Assembly (NCBI GenBank): GCA_030272155.1
Contig: CP126204.1
Coordinates: 434,001 to 498,000 of the forward strand
Reading direction: 5' to 3'
Source of the DNA: Tetradesmus obliquus
Taxonomy: Eukaryota > Chlorophyta > Chlorophyceae > Sphaeropleales > Scenedesmaceae
Length of the DNA stretch: 64,000 nucleotides
Shown: positions 25,263-36,539 of the stretch, piece by piece
How the letters are laid out: every line of letters begins with the position of its first letter
Position numbering within the stretch: the first letter of the stretch is position 1
Made by a program: the position numbers and the translations under genes
The notes under the pieces: model-generated
Database searches by the model: none
Seen by the model: the letters and a program-made list of their open reading frames with translations, nothing else
Told to the model about the DNA's origin: nothing

Positions 25263-25754
25263 CAGCAGCTCTCGGCAGAGACGTCCAGGCCTGAGAACTT
25301 GACAGGCTTGGCCTTGGTCAGGGCTGCCTTGGCTTCGGCAGCCGCGACCTTCACGGTCCTGCAGGGTCAGCAGCACATGAAGGCGGGCAGTCGGTCACGT
25401 CAAGGTGAGCGGGAGCGAGCACAGCAGGAAATCTAGGCTCCAGAACAAATGGAATTAAAACATGATGTTGTGAGGCACTAATAAACAGGCAACGCTGTTC
25501 CGGCAAGCGACTGCCATTTCCGACACGGGAGCTACGTCACTCTGGCGCTGCACAATCTCTCCCCGACCAGGAAGCGTTGCCGATGAAACCATGTTAACAT
25601 GATTTCTTTCAAGAATTGCTTGGGACGTGAAGAATTGTACGCTACAGGCTGCACAGCTTTGAACCTGCTGCTGAGCAGACATCAATCACCTGACGATGGT
25701 GGGCTCGGCCTTGCGCACGGCCTTTGCAACCTCAGATGCTGCCTTTCCGGACAT
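25263..25754 (-). CDS. Unrecognised Ala/Lys-rich protein, first two exons only
   Basis: Exon 1 (25754-25690) begins MSGKAASEVAKAVRKAEP and exon 2 (25358-25263) continues in phase with TVKVAAAEAKAALTKAKPVKFSGLDVSAE. Donors are GTGATT and GTGAGA, the acceptor CTGCAG. A TATA-like box lies about 130 bp upstream. The helical, Ala/Lys-rich start could suit an organelle-targeted or small structural protein, but I do not recognise a family. The 3' half could not be modelled: candidate exons downstream have incompatible phase, so the end given is only the end of the supported part. It is divergent from the reductase-like gene at 26065, with 310 bp between start codons. Confidence -1.
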
Positions 25755-25880
25755 GTTGCAGGCTTTGAAATACGGAACGTGGACCGAAGAGAGCTGGTCA
25801 AACGTATGTCAGTGGACAGAATTAGCCAGGCAAGAGGCAAAACATACAGCACGAAGTTGTCTGACAGAGACGTCGTGCGA

Positions 25881-25890
25881 CTATTTATAT
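25881..25890 (-). promoter_or_regulatory. TATA-like box upstream of the gene at 25754
   Basis: The minus strand reads ATATAAATAG at 25890-25881, about 130 bp upstream of the start codon at 25754, a normal distance for a short 5' UTR. Confidence -1.
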
Positions 25891-26064
25891 AGGGGGAGTG
25901 CCGTGCGCTGACAACAGCTTAGGGCGCAATGACATGACAAGTGACCGATGACAAATCCTGTGTTGAGGCCTCCCTTCAGCTTCACGGTGAATTGAACCCC
26001 TCCGCTTCAGACATTCGTTTAATTCTGCTTCACCATAACACCAGCAACGCCGTACTCACGCGTC

Positions 26065-27941
26065 ATGATGCAGCACCACCTGCTACAGCAACCTGCTGCT
26101 GCCAGCCCTCATGCTGCTGCTGTGATAGGCCCTGGCCGAGTGGGCAGGGCGATCAGCAGGATGTCCATGCCCCCAGCCCCACTGTATGGACGAGGCGATG
26201 TGCTGCCACAGAACCTGCAGGTCTCTTGAGGTGCTCCTGCAGCTGGGCTGCAGTACAAGCCCTTCAAGGCTTGTTGAGCTGCGTGCATGACTCAGCACGC
26301 CTGCGGCCAGGTTCAGCAGTCAAGTTCACTGTAAATGCTGTATTTGAGTTTCGTTTGGCTTTCCTGCAGGGGCCTGTGTGGGTCTGCACCACCAATGATG
26401 CTTTGGAAGACGTTGTGCTGCATGCTGTGGCACCACAGCAGCGCCAGCAGCTGGTGTTCATACAAAATGGCATGCTGCTGCCATGGCTTGAAACACACGG
26501 CCTGCAGCACAACACACAAGTGCTGCTGTACATGAGTGGTGCGCTGCAGGGTGCACGCGCCACATCAGCCGACTAACATATACAGCTGCAGCACAAGCTC
26601 TGGCTCTGGCTACTGCTGCCCCAGTAATGATGGTGCAGCAAGCAGTGATGCAGGGGTTGTTCACGCAGCAAACATATATCATCATCAGTCAATGACTTTG
26701 CGCCGTGTGCACATGCCAGCTCCTGTGCTGCGCTTCAAATGGCAGCAGCCTGATGCATACTCCAAGTGCCAAACTGCTTGTCTTTGAGTGTGTCACAGTA
26801 TCAATCGACAGCAGCTTTGACAGCTTGCCTCAACACCTGCTGCTGCACTCCACTGCCCCTGCATACCTGCAGCCACAGAAGATGGTGAAGTAACAGATGG
26901 TGGACGCACAGTGGTGTACGGGCCGCACTCTAGCCATGTCGTGCAGCTGCTGCAGCATGGCGGCGTTTCCTGCAAGCAGCTAGGCAGCTGGGCAGAGTAC
27001 CGCAGCGCTATGGTGGTCAAGCTGCTGTGGTCCTGCATCTTCTGGCTGCTTTCTGCCGGCCTTGGCGGTGCTACAGTGAGTGGTGCTGCTGCAGCAAACA
27101 GCAGCAGGGGAGCTACCAGCAGAGGCAGTAGTATGGCCAGCAGCACCAGCTGTGGTAGCTTGAGTCACATGACACAACAGCAGCAGTGGCGTGTGCTGAT
27201 GCCCTTGGACTGGCAGAGCAGCTTAGTTCTGTAGGTGCTCTGCATGCTGCCACTTAGGTCAGCAGTTGCAGGACAGCAGCTGTAGGACAGCAACCCATGC
27301 TTGCTGAGTAAAGCAGCGCTGTAAAGCAGTTCCTACACATCATGGTCAACTGCCAACTCAGCGTGCCAGCTGCTGCTCCCTCGAAGTGCGCATGACAATC
27401 ACTCTCATGCTGACGTATCGGCCATCTGTCGTCTGCTGCTCTCTGCCATGCTGGCTGTGTATGTCAACAGGTGGGCAGCATTGTACAGCAGCGTGCAGGT
27501 GCTGTTGATGACCTGGTGTCTGAGCTGCTGCCCATCGCAGCACAGTACCTGTCAGACACTGTTGCGGCTCCGCCAGCACAGCAGCTGCAACCTCAAGAAC
27601 AGCATGGCAACCACCAGCAACAGGACGTCAACCAAAACCAGTTGCAACAGCAGCAGGAGCAGCAGCAGCACGTGCCACCTCAGCAGGTCCTGCAAGCAGC
27701 CGCAGCTCCTGCAAGCAGCAGCACTCTGCTGCTCCCTGGGCTAGACCAAGCAGCAGTGACGCAGCAGCTGCTGGACTACTCCCTATCCATAGCAGCAGCA
27801 GTGCCGAGCGCTGACATGGCTCGGCGGGAATTTGCCTGGCGTAACGGGTGGCTGCTGGGCAGGCGCGTCACGCCGCAGCACGAGCAGTGGTTGCTGCGTG
27901 CAGGCTGCTCTGACTTGCTGATGCAATATGCTCAGCGTTGA
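26065..27941 (+). CDS. Rossmann-fold reductase-like protein (ketopantoate reductase / 6-phosphogluconate dehydrogenase-like superfamily)
   Basis: Exons 26065-26220, 26370-26538, 26873-27075 and 27471-27941 join to 332 residues. Residues 20-30 (VIGPGRVGRAI) form the GxGxxG dinucleotide-binding loop after a short Gln/Ala leader. VWVCTTNDALEDV (about 54-66) and VFIQNGMLLPWLE (about 79-91) resemble the strand and NGM-type loop of ketopantoate-reductase-like proteins; TVVYGPH and the Trp/Leu-rich helix KLLWSCIFWLL follow. The last exon has an all-helical C-terminal domain interrupted by a Gln-rich insertion (about residues 212-245). The start is the first of two adjacent ATGs. Substrate and cofactor preference cannot be read from the sequence. 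Exon 2 ends at a GTGCGC donor that I chose by phase; alternatives would truncate the protein. Confidence -1.
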
Positions 27942-29111
27942 TGAGCAGTAGCTAGATACTTGAGCATCACAGAGCTCTGTGATGTGTCATGGCTGTTCAT
28001 TGATGGCTATGTGCTCAGTATCAATGGCAGTGCCATGGTGCACAGGCAAGGAACGCAGTGCCTTGGCAATGTAACAGGCTGTTGCTGGCTGGCCTTTGTA
28101 CAGGTTCTGGTATCTGTCACTGACACCCTCAGTGAGGGAGATACCTGTTTGTTGAAACTGTGCCAGCTGGCACTTTGGCAATCCACGTGGACTCAGTGCA
28201 CTATCAGTACTCATGAGTAAATATATGTGTTACACGCATTCCATTTCAGCAAGCAGAGCCTGCCCAGCAGGCACCACCAGCCCAGGCCAAACAGGCTAAT
28301 GTGCTAGGGCCAACTAACACCAAACTTTGGACAGTTTGCTGGATGGTACACGCTATGCCGCGCGCTGCAACCTGCAGCAGTCGTAGCCATCATGCCAATG
28401 ACAGTTGCTGGTTGAAAAAATGACAAGCTGTGGCTGTGGACCTTCAAGCGCAGCAGCAGTTGCCACAAATGATCATGGTACAACTCCTCGACTGCCGCTG
28501 CTGATTGTGGTGTAAACAACCATTAATTGTCATTATTTGGCATGACCCAGACAAAGGCTGCAGCGCTGGCTCTGGCAATACTGTGCAAGCCAACGATAAA
28601 GAACATTTGCCAGCAGTCAAAATGCCATGCATACTACTTTGTAGTACAGATCTGGCGGCTATGTCACACACAACTTGATGCCTCTGCCAAGCTGGCACTC
28701 CAGCAGTCAATGCTGCAGGTGGTGTCATGCCATCCAGCTCAGCTGCATGATACTGCTGCTGCTGCTGCTGCTGCCGGTGGTCCAAGCTGTGACTGCATGC
28801 TGTAGGTATAGGCTGCTGCACGCCAGCAGGCACAATGCACACAGCGCCCTGCTGTATACTTGTCAGCAGCTGCTGTTGCTTGTTTCAAGCCTGCAAGTCC
28901 TTGTGCTGGCTGCCAGCGCTGTACCAGCACTGCCGGTTGCCGCATGCACATGATCGAATCCCTGTAAGCTCCTATCCTGCAGCAGCTGCTGCAGATGTTG
29001 TTTACAGCCCTGTCGAGGCTTCTCACCCGCCTGTTGAGAGCTGCTTCGCAGGTGCTGCTCTGGGAGGCGTGTCGGATTGTTGCAGCTTCTAATGCTGAAC
29101 TGGCTACCAGC
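27942..29111. other. Intergenic, convergent 3' flanks
   Basis: 3' flank of the reductase-like gene (a TGTAA motif, a possible algal polyadenylation signal, occurs near 28068) and of the minus-strand gene ending at 29112. No exon is supported. Confidence -1.
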
Positions 29112-29454
29112 TTACTTCTTTTTCTTAGACTTTTTCTTCTTGGCTTTGGCTGCACTGCTACTGCTGCTGCTGTTGTTGGAAGCCTACAGTTGGCAAGCAG
29201 ACGATGGCAGCAGCACATGCTCCTTTTTGAAGATAGCAAACATGAGCGCAGCACACTGACTGATGTGGAGTTGCATCAGAAGCGCTTAGTACTGCTGTGC
29301 TTGCTGAAAACAAATATTGATCAGGCATGGGTGTCAAAATACTCCCTCAACGCCTGCATTGCGCCAACAAACAACACATGCAACTCTTCCTGCCAACCGG
29401 CTTGGCCCACCTGGCGTTGCACGGCTGCAGCCGCTGCTGCTGCCGCCGGCGCAC

Positions 29455-29492
<38 letters not shown>

Positions 29493-29836
29493 GCCGGCCT
29501 TGAGGCTGCGGCCTTCAGCACTGCTGCCTTTGCTGACTGTTTGGGCTTAGTCTTGCCACGTGTGGTGCTCCGCTGGGTCTGCCCGCTGCCATTAACCAGT
29601 GACAGCAGCTGTTGCATGCCTGGCAACTTGCCCCAGTCCCTTCCTTGCAGCTTACGGCCCTCTTTGCGCCACCACGCTATGCCGGCAAGTGCACCCAGCA
29701 GCGCACTCACAGCAGACATGCCGGCATCTGGCTGCGATACAATGTCATAGCCCCGCTTGCGCTTGCGCAGCTCATCACGCGCTCGCTGCAGCTCTGCGCG
29801 CCGCCGGTTGTCGTGCACGGTTTGGCTCCAGCCCAT
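29112..29836 (-). CDS. Small protein with one membrane segment and a Lys-rich tail, unrecognised
   Basis: Two exons, 29836-29411 and 29183-29112, give 165 residues. A basic coiled N-terminus (RRRAELQRARDELRKRKRG), a hydrophobic segment near residues 41-56 (VSALLGALAGIAWW), Lys/Ala-rich sequence, an eleven-Gln run and a C-terminal AKAKKKKSKKKK before the stop are visible. The intron uses a CAG|GTGGGC donor and TGTAG acceptor, both phase 0. The basic tail suggests RNA or membrane-surface contact, but no family was recognised. It is divergent from the GYF_2-like gene, with about 600 bp between start codons. If the intron is not spliced, the frame instead ends at 29321. Confidence -1.
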
Positions 29837-30434
29837 GCTGCGGCTGCTGTGGGTGCTGCCTCTACTGCTTCTGCTTCTGCTGCTGCTGCTGCTGCTGTTA
29901 GTAGTGGTGGTGGTGGTGGTGGTTCCTGTCCTTGCAGCACGTTGTTTCAGCCGCTGCTGCTGTAGTGATTACTGCTGTTGTGATGCCTTGCACACTGGCC
30001 AATGTGCAGCACAGCAGGAACGATATGGCAGAGGATTTAGTTACTAGTGCGGTTGCGGCAAGGCCTTCAAAAGCTCAGATCAAGCATCAACAAAGGTCCA
30101 GAGGTGGGAGAAGCAGTACTGTTGTGCAGAAGTCGTCTGCGTAGTATGATCCAGAGGTACAGTCTCAGCAGAATGTGAAATCAAGTCCACCTTCAACCGT
30201 CAGAAGCTGTCAAAGCGAAGAAAGGATTCGCAGGAAACGAAACGTCGCTGTGTCAGTCAGGCGGCCCACTCACTCTGCTGTCGATCAACTTCGTGTGTGG
30301 CATTCGACATTGAAAGAAGAATCTTTACAATCAAAAGATCTCGTCGTAGGCATCAACGAACGCTGCCTTACGGCACCACTTGCGTCCTGCTGTAGCCTGT
30401 TGCCTAAGTGCTCATTGCCTCTGCTTGGTACACA
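29837..30434. other. Divergent promoter region
   Basis: 598 bp between two divergent start codons. It contains a CTG tract and a GGTGGT tract (29876-29925) that would be 5' UTR of the minus-strand gene. No clear TATA box was found on either strand. Confidence -1.
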
Positions 30435-32478
30435 ATGGGAAGAACTGACGTTGGCAATGATGACGGGGGCACAGAAGCGTACCGCAAAGTGCGTGTGCAC
30501 AAGGTTCGCAGCAAGCCCCCTATGGCCATCAGTCAGAGCAGCAGCACAGCGGTAGCAATGGACCGCCGCATCAGCGAAATTATCCCCAACCTAGCAGACC
30601 TTTCTCTGGGCGACCCCGCAATGGCAGGCGCGCGAGAGACAGCTCGTGAGATCAGGCTGCAGAGGATGAAGCAGGAGCAGCAGGTGGCAGCCGAGCTGCT
30701 AGAGCTAGACGATATCTACGACTTCAACAAACGCCACCCAGTAGACAGCAAGCTTCCAGATGGGCCTTTTAGCCAGAAGCTGAAGCCGCAGGCACGCAAA
30801 ATCAAGCTCAGCCCCTACCAGTACGAGATGATAAACTACCAGCGCATGCTGCTGCGCAAGAACATCTGGTACTACCGGGACCGCATGAGCGTGCCGCGCG
30901 GGCCCTGCCCGTTGCACGTGCTCAAGGACTGCTGGGTGCAGGTGAGGCAGCAGCAGCAGCAGCAGCTGCGGCGGCGGCAGCAGCAGTAGTGCATTGTCTC
31001 AGCACTGCAGCAGCGGCGGCAGCGGCTTCAGCAGCAGCAGCAGCAGCAGAACACGCGGCAGCAGCAGCAGCAGGCGAGGCGGCAGCAGCAGCAGGCCAGG
31101 CGGTAGCAGCAGCAGGCCAGGCGGTAGCAGCAGCAGACCAGGCAGTAGCAGTGCATTGTCTCCGTACTACAGTAGCAGGAGCAGAAGCAGCAGCAGTGGC
31201 AGTGCATCTGATGAGCACGCAGATGCAGCAGTGGCTACCATCAGTATCATGCTGCTACAGTGCAATTGTGACAGAACCTCTGCGGTATCAGTTCTGCTTC
31301 GACCTGTCGTGCTGCTGTATCAAGCACTTGGGCAGCTGCGGTTTTCGTGCTCACAGCAACGTCAGTTCGAGCACTAGCGGCTTTTCTGTGTGCTGCGCAC
31401 GTGTGTAGCTGTGCTGGCCAGGCTCCTAGATGTCGGCCAAAACCTGTTATCTCACACAATGCAGTGCAGTGCTCCTGCAAGTACACAAGGCACTACTGCG
31501 TGCTGCACATTGCCGTAGACACACCAGCAGCTAGCAGGCAAGTGTTGAACCCCACGCGCATGTGGTTGCTTGCCTGGTATGTCTGTAACGGTACCTGCCC
31601 CTGCTGCTGCTGCTGCTGCCCCTGCTGCTGCTGCTGCTGCCGCCGCTGCTGCTGCTGCTGCTACTGCCGCAGGGCGTGGTAGATGAGAACACGCTGGTGT
31701 GGGGCCAGGGGCTGATTGACTGGCTGCCCATGCGCAACGTGAAGCTGCTGGTGGCGCAAGTGCGCACGCCCGAGGGTGAGTGCGGCAAGTTATTCAGCTT
31801 CATCATGTAAAGATTGACAGTCTAGCATGAAAAATGCAAAGCTGCGCACCTTCAAGCATTGCTTGTCCAGGAGACCTCCCGCCCAAGCAGCTCATGTTTT
31901 GGGATGGCTAGGGTTCAGGTTCTGAGTAGTGGGTGAGGGTTCAGGGCTTAGTCAAATCTCAACGCGAGCTGCTAGTGGCACAAGTGTGCGTGCCAAAGGG
32001 TTAGTGTCTGAATGGGTAGAAGGGCTAGGCCTCTGGCTTGTAAAGCACCACTCGTTGCATGCCGACACATGTTGATGCGCACCGTGAAGCTGCTGGTGGC
32101 GCAAGTGCGCACGCCCGAGGGTGAGTGGTGGGCTTTCAGTATCACCATGTGATGCTTCTTTGGCGTGTGGTTGAAGTGTGTGTGCTAACTACATCTCTTC
32201 TGCTGTGTATGCTTCCGTCCGCAGTGCGCTTTGTGTGTGAAGCGCACCTTCAGCCTGAAGCCATCTGACACTTGACACTGAGCCTGTCTGCCAGCACTAA
32301 ATTACAACAACCCACTTCAACAACTGTTTCATGTTATTAAAATTGCGCTGCAGTGCGCTTTGGCGCCTGGGTGAAGCGCACCTTCAGCCTGAAGCCCGCG
32401 CTGGAGCGCATCAGGGAGGGCCGCAGGGAGGCGCGCAACCCCGAGCTGCTGTCACAGCAGGTGGAGCGCATGCGCTAA
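30435..32478 (+). CDS. GYF_2-domain-like protein
   Basis: Exons 30435-30941, 31673-31775 and 32354-32478 give 244 residues. The N-terminal half is charged and helical; from about residue 145 the sequence IWYYRDRMSVPRGPCPL, then DENTLVWGQGLIDWLP, matches the WYY...GP...W..G pattern of GYF_2 domains, followed by a basic C-terminal helix ending QQVERMR. GYF-type domains bind proline-rich peptides; partner and compartment are not evident. The first ATG after the divergent promoter was used. The exon 2 end, exon 3 start and stop-codon region each have degenerate duplicates on their non-coding side, including several in the 3' flank, so the choice of exon copies rests on continuity of the frame and of the domain. 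Confidence -1.
31730..32126 (+). repeat. Three copies of the 3' edge of GYF_2 exon 2
   Basis: The end of exon 2 (VKLLVAQVRTPE) plus its GTGAGT donor occurs at 31735-31781 (real), degenerately at 31961-32006 and almost exactly at 32073-32126. The latter two are in intron 2 and have no acceptor giving a continuous exon. Confidence -1.
31808..31840 (+). repeat. Dispersed 31-bp repeat, copy 2
   Basis: TGTAAAGATTGACAGTCTAG with CATGAAAAATGCAAAG following, about 33 bp after the exon 2 donor of the GYF_2-like gene. It matches copies at 17598 and 35688. Confidence -1.
32221..32399 (+). repeat. Duplicate of the 5' edge of GYF_2 exon 3
   Basis: GCAG plus the sequence encoding VRF and KRTFSLKP occurs at 32221-32262 and as the real exon at 32351-32399, 130 bp apart. 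The first copy has a deletion and an in-frame stop soon after. Confidence -1.
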
Positions 32479-32877
32479 GCAGCAGCAGCAGCAGCGGCGG
32501 CATAGAGGCGTGCAACCCGGAGCTGCTGTGCCAGCGGTTGCAGCGCATGCGCTAAAGCAGCAGCGGCAGCAGCAACAGCAGTGGCGCACAACCCGGAGCT
32601 GCTGTGCCAGCAGGTGCAGCATATGCGGTGAAAGGAGCAGCAGCAGCGGCATCGGCAGCAGCAGCGCGGCATCCAGCTTGGGGCTGCCGCACAGCTGAAA
32701 GGAGAAGCAGCAGCAGCAGCAGCAGCAGCAATGGCAAGGATGCGCGCAACCCCGAGCTGCTGTCACAGCAGGTGGAACGCATGCGCTGAACGGCAGCAGC
32801 AGCAGCAGCAGCAGCAGGAGCAGCATAGAGGCATCAATCCCGGAGCTGCTGTCCCAGCAGGTGGAGCGCATGCGTTC
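32437..32877 (+). repeat. Five copies of the GYF_2 C-terminus and stop codon region
   Basis: The segment encoding NPELLSQQVERMR and the stop recurs at 32437-32478 (real), 32508-32554, 32583-32631, 32741-32788 and 32829-32877, separated by CAG-rich linkers. The second to fourth copies keep a TAA or TGA at the same place; the fifth lost it. They lie in the 3' flank. Confidence -1.
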
Positions 32878-34222
32878 AGCAGCAGCAGCAGCAGCAGCAG
32901 AGGTGGAGCCGGTGCGTTGGCAGAAGCATCAGCGGCAGCAGCTGTTACCTATGCTGCAGCTGGGTATGGCAGCACGCTCTGTTGCTCGCGCATCCTACTA
33001 GTGGTTTGGCGCGTGATGCAGCTGGCCTCCTGCTGCCGGCGCGGCCTGCGGTTGCTCTGTCCTGCTCACGCATAAAACTGGCAGCAGCGATGGCCAGGCT
33101 GGCAGGTGTGATGCGGGAGCACGAGACAGTAGCGGGGCAGCAGCAGGGTGTTTGTGGGTGGCAGTGGGTATGACGTGAGGTACTGATTGCGTGTTGGTGC
33201 TGCCAGCTCGGAAGGTTGAAAGCATGTGATGCAGGCTGGGCTGAATGCATAAGCTGCGGCGTCTGTATGCACACCACCAGCACCATGGTGTCAGCCACGG
33301 CTGGTGCTTGGTGGGCGGCAAATGCCAGGGACTCAGCTGACATGTGGGCCCCTGCTCACACGGCTAAAATCGCAGTTGCTGTATGGTGTGGCTGAGTGGC
33401 AGCGCTGAGTGCTGTTGAGTAGCAGCGGTGGCAGCGGTACCACCAGGGTGACGGCACCACTGTGTGCAAGTCAGCACAGGCGATGGTGGCTTATGGTTCC
33501 TCACTACAGATGAACGTTCTTCATGTTTTTGGAAAGCGAAGTGGCTCTCAGGGCCACAAAGAGTCTGTGTGCTTTTCAGTGTAACCTTCGGACACCTTCA
33601 ATGCTCCACTTGTGCTGCCAGAGAGAGCCACGATGGCCTGGGGGGCCCTTTTCACTATTTGAGTACGCATTATGTTGCATGTGCTTGTAATGTATGACCT
33701 GCATGCACGTTATAACCCTTTAAGAGGTGCTTGAGCTGCAGCCATGGCTGGCCAGCTGACTACACACCCGGTTACATTGTGTACTGGCTTGACCTGGCCT
33801 CAGCAATGAATCCTGTTCTTTAGTAAATTGCATGACTAAATTGCTTGAACTGTGTCCATACTTTGTTTTGGGCCGCAGCGCTGTTGTTGAGGCAGCTGTA
33901 ACGCAGCTGGCGTGGCACTTTGGGTCATATGACAAACAGCAAGTTACTGAATACATGACCGGCCAACTTTTTGCCATTTGTATTCCACAGACATTTCAAT
34001 GCTGCGCAGTTTCGTATCGTGACCTGCAACATCAAATTTAACAGAAGAAGCTGGGGTTCCGCAGCGACAGCTGCAGCTTGCTGTGTGGTGCTTGTGACGA
34101 GCTGTGTCTGCTTTAAATTTGAATTTCCCCCGCAAAGATCCTGCCTCTCGCCACACGCGCACCAGTCACTCGGCTAATTTTGCCCCAGGCATAGACCAGG
34201 CTCGCGTCTACAGGCTGCCAAG
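32878..34222. other. Intergenic, no supported gene
   Basis: 3' flank of the GYF_2-like gene and 5' flank of the membrane protein gene. Open frames here lack splice sites and domain-like sequence. A TGTAA motif near 33688 could be a polyadenylation signal. Confidence -1.
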
Positions 34223-35166
34223 ATGTGCTTTACGCAACCTGCATCCGCATTCTTTGCGGTGATGGGTGAGCAGGGCTGCGGGTTCTTGGACCCAGCAGCA
34301 GGCAGCTCTGCCGGCACCAGTCCAGTCCCTGGTTGCCGCTGTGCTGAACAGCAGCTGCATGCCCGCCCATTGCGCCACAGGACACTTCATCGCACTCCTT
34401 ACAAACCCTTGAGCCGCACGAAGCATCGCACGGAGCAGTGCTGGCAGCAACTCACCATAGTTCTGTACTGACAGTGCTATCCGCTCTGTACTGCTGCTGC
34501 GCAGCCTTCAGCACGGCTGCGTTCCTGCGCTACCGTGGGCACCCCTTCAGGCGCTGGCAGATGTTTGCTTACTTTGGGTTGATGGAGGTCATCCAGTTCT
34601 GCGTGAGTGGCTGCCAAAGCGGGACACAGCTTTCCCACCAATCAAACACATGCTGTGCAAGAAGACAAGAAGTGTACGATAAGACAATCATTGTTGCAAG
34701 GGAGCTATCATCATGACAAGAAGCAATAAGATATAATATCAACAGAGGCTGTGGTGTTGCAGGCATACAAACTGCCACAGCAGCAGCAGCAGCAGCAGCG
34801 CCGGCATGCATTAGTTGCACCACAGCAGCACGCTTTTCACAGATGCATGTTGAATGTTGCGACACACCAACCTGCTCATCCTGACTGGTCGCACATCCCC
34901 CTGTGCATGTGGGACACAAGCGCGGCTGCTGGCATGGGACCTTTCTATGGGACCTGCAGTGGAAACCGCTGCACAAGTGCTGCCCCTGCTATTGCACCCC
35001 GAACCCACAGCCAAACTCTTCTTAACGCGTGCTGTTGTCACCCCTGCTTAATCTCCCATATCACCTGCCGCGTGCAGTCTTACTTCTGGATCGACCAGTG
35101 TGACAGCCCCATCAACAAGCTGCTCACCATGCTGGCCTACACCCACGTGATGTACCAGGTGCGCGG

Positions 35167-35220
<54 letters not shown>

Positions 35221-36505
35221 CTGTGTATGGAGGCTACCATCTGCAGGGTCTTGCAGAAAACTGGAAGCAGAGCAGCAACAGGGCAGGGCTTGCTGAACAG
35301 CTCAGCTGCAGCTGCTGTGTGCTGGCAGCTGGGAGCCTCCTGCGGTGGCGGCTTTGGCGTCTGGCTGCTGCTGTTGGAGGACAGCAGATTGAACACAACA
35401 ACAGCAGCCAGAATGATGTGCAGCATTCATAGCATAGGTAGCATCGCGTTGGCATGCCAGGTGCGCTTGCGAGGTGCCACAGCTGACCTGATGCCGCTGC
35501 TGCTCCTGCTGTCGCTACTGTTTGCTGCTGCAGAACATCTCTGTCAACGCCTTCTTCCTGTCGCCAGAGTTTGGAGTGCACCCTGACGTGTTCAAGGTGA
35601 GCGTCGCGCTGCAGCACACAGACTGCAGCAGGCACAGCAGCAGAGTCTGGATGCGACACAGCAGCTGCAATGCATCACGCGTGATGAAAAGATGGACAGT
35701 CTAGCATGAAAGATGCATCATGCATGAGGCGCAGCAGCTGCAACACAACCTGTATGTGAGTAGCACGGCGTGTCCAGATGCTTTACAGAAGCATGCCCAA
35801 CCATCAATTGGGTGTGTGTTCATACTGCCTGCAGCTGGTCACCTGGATGGCGGTCATGAGTGGCAGCATGGGCCTGCTCACGTTCACCACTCCTCAATGT
35901 GTTTGCCACCAAACTATACTTACCACCGCCCCTGCTGCTGTGTGTTTGCACTGCCTGCAGCTCGTGACCTGGATGGCAGTCATGGGCAGCTCTTAGGCCT
36001 GCACACCTTCATACCTTTATGTTTGACTTTTTGTTAATGTCACTTGACTCACATCCTTCCCCGCTGCTGTACTTTGTTGCTTTGTGCAGCTGGTCACCTG
36101 GATGGCCGTCATGGGTGGCAGCATGGGCCTGCTTCCAAGCTGCCGTGGCAAGTGTTTGCCTCATAACTCTACTTCTAACCTCCCCTGCTGCTGCATGTTT
36201 GCCCTGCCTGCAGCTGGTCACCTGGATGGCTGTCGCGGGTGGCAGCATGGGCCTGCTCACTTTTTTCGAATCCCCATGATTGGAACAACTCATATCCTTC
36301 CCTGTTGCTGTATTGTGCTTTTGCAGCTGGTGACCTGGATGGCTGTCGCGGGTGGCAGCATGGGCCTGATCACCAAGCTGCCGTGGCCGGTGTGGCTGGG
36401 CGCATCCCCGACACTGCTGGACCCCATCTCAAAGATCCTGCCAGACATCCACAGCCTCACCAAAGCAGGTGCGCGCTAAAGGTTTTGGAATTGGATTTAG
36501 TTGTA

Positions 36506-36539
<34 letters not shown>

